Translations under genes and position numbers: made by a program
In this document: positions 60,811-64,000 of the stretch, piece by piece
Position numbering within the stretch: position 1 is the stretch's first letter
How the letters are laid out: every line of letters starts with the position of its first letter
The notes under the pieces: model-generated
The model's input: the letters and a program-made list of their open reading frames with translations, nothing else
The model's database searches: none
What the model was told of the DNA's origin: nothing
NCBI RefSeq assembly: GCF_008386695.1
Contig: NZ_VUOC01000001.1
Coordinates: 1,090,347 to 1,154,346, forward strand
Length of the DNA stretch: 64,000 nucleotides
Direction: 5' to 3'
From: Chitinophaga agrisoli
GTDB taxonomy: Bacteria; Bacteroidota; Bacteroidia; Chitinophagales; Chitinophagaceae

Positions 60811-62496
60811 ATGTCGGCACTAACGCGGTTTTTTACCAAAGATCAAAACAAGTACACTTTTTTACTGGGCTGGCTGGTGCTGGGCTTAATACAGGCCAGC
60901 TGTACACAGCTCATGGACGATGAGGCCTACTACTGGGTATACTCCCGCCACCTTGACTGGGGCTATTTCGACCATCCCCCCATGATAGCCCTGCTGATCA
61001 AAATAGGTTATTCCCTGTTCCATAATGAATTAGGCGTTCGCTTTTGTATGGTGATCATTAACGTGCTCACCCTCTGGATCACCTGGGAACTGTTACCGCA
61101 AAAACATAACCGCCTGTTTTACCTGATCCTGTTTGCCATGGGCGCCATGCAGATAGGCGGTATGCTGGCCGTACCAGATGTGCCGCTCATATTCTTTGCC
61201 GCCTTATATTTCTGGGTCTACCGGAAGTTCATGGAGCAACAAAGCTGGAAAAACACCCTGCTGCTGGGCCTTAGTATGGCATTGCTGTTTTACAGCAAAT
61301 ACCATGGTATTCTGCTGGTGCTTTTTACGGTGATCTCCAACCCCAACCTGCTGCGGGTATTTAAGTTCTACCTGGCTTGTATATTAACCACCTTATTATT
61401 CCTACCGCATATCCACTGGCAGTATACACACGGTTTCCCATCCCTGCAATACCACCTGGTAGAGCGTAATACGCCGGGGTATGATATTAGCTGGACGCTG
61501 GATTATATCCTGGGCCAGGTGCTGTTATTTGGCCCTGTGGCCGGCTGGCTGCTGCTGTACTATGCTTTCATCTGCCCCATACAAAGCAGTTTTGAGCGTA
61601 CTTTAAAGGTTACCCTCATAGGCGTATTGGTATTCTTCCTTTTCAGCACCTATAAGGGTAGGGTAGAGGCCAACTGGACGGTGATGGTATTTACACCCAC
61701 GGCTATACTGGCCCACCAGGCTATCATCCGCCGCAGGGGCTCCTGGAAGCTGCTGCAATACCTGGGCATTGCCACCCTGGTAGTGGTGCTGGTGGCCAGG
61801 GTATACCTGGTATGGGATTTTGCGCCGGGCGTAGAGATCCGGCCGGAGATCCATCATAACAAGGAATGGGCGGCTGCCCTGCAGGAAAAAGCCGGCGACC
61901 GGCCCGTGGTATTCCTGAACAGCTACCAGCTCCCATCCAAATACATGTTTTACAGTAAGGATGGAGTGGCGTATAGCGTTAACAGCCGCTATTCCCGGCG
62001 CAGCCAGTATAATTTCTGGGATACGGAAACGCAATTATGGGGTAAACCCGTGATGATCGCTTTCCAGTCACCCTGGGAGCAACTACCGGTTACAGACAGT
62101 ATCCATACCGCCAAAGGCACTTGGGAATACTATATACAACCGCAGTATTATTCCTATTCCCTGCTGCGCTTAATACCCGCTATGACCAAAGTAAAGGCCC
62201 GCCCCGGGGAGCATATGGCTTTTATACTGAAGGTACGTAACGGGTATGACCGCCCGCTGCCGGTAGATACCATGCATGAAGCGGTGCTGGGCTACGCGTT
62301 TGTAAATAAACGGGAGGGATTGCCGGCGGTAAAATCAAATGTGAGCGTGTTCAAAGCGCTGGAGCGCCATATTATCCGTATGGAAGTGGTAATGCCTGAA
62401 AAGCCGGGTACCTATCACCTTAAATTCTGTGTAATGGCGGGCGTATTACCGCCTACGCATAACAGCGATGCGATAAAAGTAGAGGTAAAACAATAA
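60811..62496 (+). CDS. Glycosyltransferase family 39 (ArnT/PMT-like) membrane protein
   Basis: The 561-residue polytopic membrane protein has about ten helices in the first 350 residues and a soluble C-terminal domain of about 200 residues. The catalytic acidic motif after helix 1 is visible in MDDEAYYWVYSRHLDWGYFDHPPMIALL (Asp-Glu, then the HPP element common to this family). It should transfer a sugar from a polyprenyl-phosphate donor to lipid or protein at the periplasmic side. The C-terminal part (KVKARPGEHMAFILKVRNGYD) resembles a beta-sandwich. The acceptor is unknown. Confidence 0.88.
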   Translation: MSALTRFFTKDQNKYTFLLGWLVLGLIQASCTQLMDDEAYYWVYSRHLDWGYFDHPPMIALLIKIGYSLFHNELGVRFCMVIINVLTLWITWELLPQKHNRLFYLILFAMGAMQIGGMLAVPDVPLIFFAALYFWVYRKFMEQQSWKNTLLLGLSMALLFYSKYHGILLVLFTVISNPNLLRVFKFYLACILTTLLFLPHIHWQYTHGFPSLQYHLVERNTPGYDISWTLDYILGQVLLFGPVAGWLLLYYAFICPIQSSFERTLKVTLIGVLVFFLFSTYKGRVEANWTVMVFTPTAILAHQAIIRRRGSWKLLQYLGIATLVVVLVARVYLVWDFAPGVEIRPEIHHNKEWAAALQEKAGDRPVVFLNSYQLPSKYMFYSKDGVAYSVNSRYSRRSQYNFWDTETQLWGKPVMIAFQSPWEQLPVTDSIHTAKGTWEYYIQPQYYSYSLLRLIPAMTKVKARPGEHMAFILKVRNGYDRPLPVDTMHEAVLGYAFVNKREGLPAVKSNVSVFKALERHIIRMEVVMPEKPGTYHLKFCVMAGVLPPTHNSDAIKVEVKQ

Positions 62497-62516
62497 CCGC
62501 AATAGTTATACAACAG

Positions 62517-62564
62517 AAAGGTGAATAGCGAAAGGAAATGTTCCTTCACTATTCACCTTTTTTA
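62517..62564. terminator. Bidirectional terminator between GT39 and thiL
   Basis: AAAGGTGAATAG (62517-62528) and CTATTCACCTTT (62549-62560) form a perfect 12-bp stem with T-rich flank on the plus strand. An inner GAAAGGAA/TTCC pair can extend it. Confidence 0.85.
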
Positions 62565-62579
62565 TGTGGATGATGTTAT

Positions 62580-63614
62580 TTATTGCTCAAACGCATTCCA
62601 TCCCTGCGCAACCAGTTTAAACTTGTTGCCGCCTTTAGTCAGGATGTGCGCGCCCTCGCTGATATCCGTCATGTAACCAATAACGCTGATCTGTTCATTC
62701 AGCACCAGCTTATCATAGTCTTCCTGTTTAATGGTAAACAGCAGCTCATAATCCTCCCCGCCGCTTAATGCGCAGGCGGTAGGATCTAAACTGAACTTCA
62801 ACGCCTGCTGGCGGCTTTGATCTGCGATAGGCAGCTTCTCTTCATACAGGACACAACCCAGGTTGCTTTGTTTGCAGATATGCAGCACCTCTGAGCTAAG
62901 CCCGTCGCTTACGTCCATCATGGCCGTAGGTTTTACTTCCTGTTCTTCCAGGAATTCAACGATGTCTTTGCGGGCTTCCGGTTTCAGGAGGCGGCCCAAT
63001 ATATAGGTCTGATCTTCCAGGTCTGGCTGCAGCTGCGGGTTTTCCTTGTAGATCTGCTTTTCGCGTTCCAGCAGGGTAAGGCCCAGGAAAGCGCCGCCCA
63101 GGTCGCCGGATACGCAGATCAGGTCTCCTTTTTGCGCGGTAGAGCGTTTTACGAACTGGTCCGGCGTTACCTCGCCCAATGCCGTTACGCTGATCACGAA
63201 ACCTTTCTGGGAGGAGGAGGTATCCCCGCCTATCAGATCCACGCCGTACTTCTCACAGGCGGCATATACGCCTTCATAAAACTCATTCAGCGCCTCTACG
63301 GAAAAGCGGTTGCTAAAGGCTATGCTCATGGTGATATGCGTAGGTGTGGCATTCATGGCATAGATATCTGACAGGTTCACCACTACAGATTTATACCCCA
63401 GGTGTTTAAGCGGGGTATAGCTCAGGTCAAAATGGATGCCCTCCACCAGCATATCGGTGGTGATCACGGTCTGTTTGCCGAAATGATCTATCACGGCAGC
63501 GTCGTCTCCTACGCCTAACACGGTGCTGGCCTGCTGTATCTCGATATTGCGGGTCAGGAACTCAATCAGGCCAAACTCCCCCAGGGAGTTGATCTCTGTC
63601 CTTTCTTCACTCAT
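62580..63614 (-). CDS. thiL: Thiamine-monophosphate kinase
   Basis: The 344-residue enzyme phosphorylates thiamine monophosphate to the active diphosphate. Conserved segments are LGVGDDAAVIDHFGK, TTDMLVEGIHFDL, LSDIYAMNATPTH, DLIGGDTSSSQKG and MMDVSDGLSSEVLHIC; the Asp residues coordinate magnesium-ATP. Length is normal. No other thiamine gene or TPP riboswitch is visible. The inositol-phosphatase-family gene lies 18 bp upstream on the same strand and may share the transcript. Confidence 0.95.
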   Translation of the reverse strand: MSEERTEINSLGEFGLIEFLTRNIEIQQASTVLGVGDDAAVIDHFGKQTVITTDMLVEGIHFDLSYTPLKHLGYKSVVVNLSDIYAMNATPTHITMSIAFSNRFSVEALNEFYEGVYAACEKYGVDLIGGDTSSSQKGFVISVTALGEVTPDQFVKRSTAQKGDLICVSGDLGGAFLGLTLLEREKQIYKENPQLQPDLEDQTYILGRLLKPEARKDIVEFLEEQEVKPTAMMDVSDGLSSEVLHICKQSNLGCVLYEEKLPIADQSRQQALKFSLDPTACALSGGEDYELLFTIKQEDYDKLVLNEQISVIGYMTDISEGAHILTKGGNKFKLVAQGWNAFEQ

Positions 63615-63632
63615 AATATTGTATTTGGCGTA

Positions 63633-64000
63633 TTATTTGCCGTTTACGGCCTGTATTAAATCGTTGTGTATAATGCCGTTGGTGGCAATGATCTTTTTCT
63701 GGTGGGGGGAGAAGCGGTTGCCTTTAAAATCGGTCACTTTACCGCCTGCTTCCTCTACGATGATGAACCCGGCGGCAGAATCCCAGGCGTTCAGTTTATG
63801 CTCATAAAACCCATCAAACCGGCCGGCTGCTACCCAGCAAAGGTCTATAGCGGCAGAGCCCAGGCGGCGCAGCGGTAAACCTTCCTTTATAAAACGGCCA
63901 AATACGGCAATGGGATCATTTTCTTCCTCTTCCCAGGTATAAGGGAAACCGGTTACCAGGCAGGCTTTGGCCAGCTCGCTTTTGGCAGATACCCGGATGG
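63633..64000 (-). CDS. Inositol monophosphatase family protein (3' part only)
   Basis: The reading frame comes in from beyond base 64000 and ends at the TAA at 63633-63635, so only the C-terminal 121 or so residues are visible. They contain LGSAAIDLCWVAAGRFDGFYE and AWDSAAGFIIVEEAGGKVTDF, the family's second metal-binding motif with the catalytic Asp. This identifies a magnesium-dependent sugar or inositol phosphatase of the SuhB/CysQ superfamily. Which substrate it uses cannot be told from this part. Confidence 0.9.
   Translation of the reverse strand, partial: IRVSAKSELAKACLVTGFPYTWEEEENDPIAVFGRFIKEGLPLRRLGSAAIDLCWVAAGRFDGFYEHKLNAWDSAAGFIIVEEAGGKVTDFKGNRFSPHQKKIIATNGIIHNDLIQAVNGK

Noticed and set aside
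63615-63632. TPP riboswitch or leader upstream of thiL
   Set aside because: Only 18 bp separate thiL from the upstream gene, and no TPP-box sequence is visible.

Overview
The window looks like a chromosomal segment of a Bacteroidota bacterium, most likely family Chitinophagaceae and probably Chitinophaga or a close relative (inference). Support comes from families typical of the phylum (IPExxxVDY protein, DUF4290, DUF5522, LytTR/7TMR-DISM sensor pairs, a MurA with Asp at the active-site Cys position, a Rho with a long acidic insertion). It also comes from start regions without Shine-Dalgarno sequences and from many copies of the Bacteroidota -7 promoter element TAnnTTTG or TAnnTTCG. No phage, insertion sequence, integrase or CRISPR array was seen.

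Layout. 1-7753: a MacB/FtsX-type export operon (two permeases, ATPase, TolC-like outer membrane protein, HlyD-like adaptor). 7861-9236: gpsA and a small conserved gene. 9596-17665: a signalling block with a two-part glycosyltransferase, a CheY-like regulator, a sigma-54 activator, a small membrane protein and a converging kinase/regulator/kinase operon. 17909-26547: a probable stress and DNA-repair block (hydrophilic small protein, DUF892 ferritin-like protein, CinA-C amidase, SDR, topoisomerase IB, DUF6766 protein, Ku, LigD). 26640-34298: an orphan sigma-54 activator, ChrA, a 2-oxoglutarate oxygenase, a PAP2/haloperoxidase-like protein with an outer-membrane partner, and a berberine-bridge-type FAD oxidase. 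34503-44524: exbD, asnS, rho, a small lipoprotein, a LytS/LytTR pair, small housekeeping genes, trmB and a strange tRNA-like gene. 44691-64000: AsnC regulator, hydrolase, DUF4290-murA, gmk, a CNNM/CorC protein, a putative non-coding RNA, tatC, rpiB, an M28 peptidase, an ECF sigma factor, uvrD/pcrA, recX, an omega-amidase-like enzyme, a VOC protein, nagA, a GT39 transferase, thiL and the end of an inositol-phosphatase gene.

Three things stand out. First, a 142-nt minus-strand gene at 44383-44524 folds as a tRNA with a 7-bp acceptor stem, Leu-like D arm, canonical T arm, anticodon GUC and a variable region of about 73 nt. It has its own promoter and terminator. Second, many intergenic gaps are filled by palindromes whose arms are runs of a 7- or 8-bp word (ATGTGCTA, AATTACG, GCTAAAA, GTTAGTA types). 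Two of these palindromes enclose a -7 promoter element in the loop. Third, a strong promoter at 50316-50347 and a terminator at 50680-50717 bracket about 365 nt of structured DNA without a convincing ORF. In addition, four genes have TAnnTTTG only 4-7 nt before the ATG, which predicts leaderless mRNAs.

All assignments rest on reading the sequence and its translations; no database search or folding program was run.
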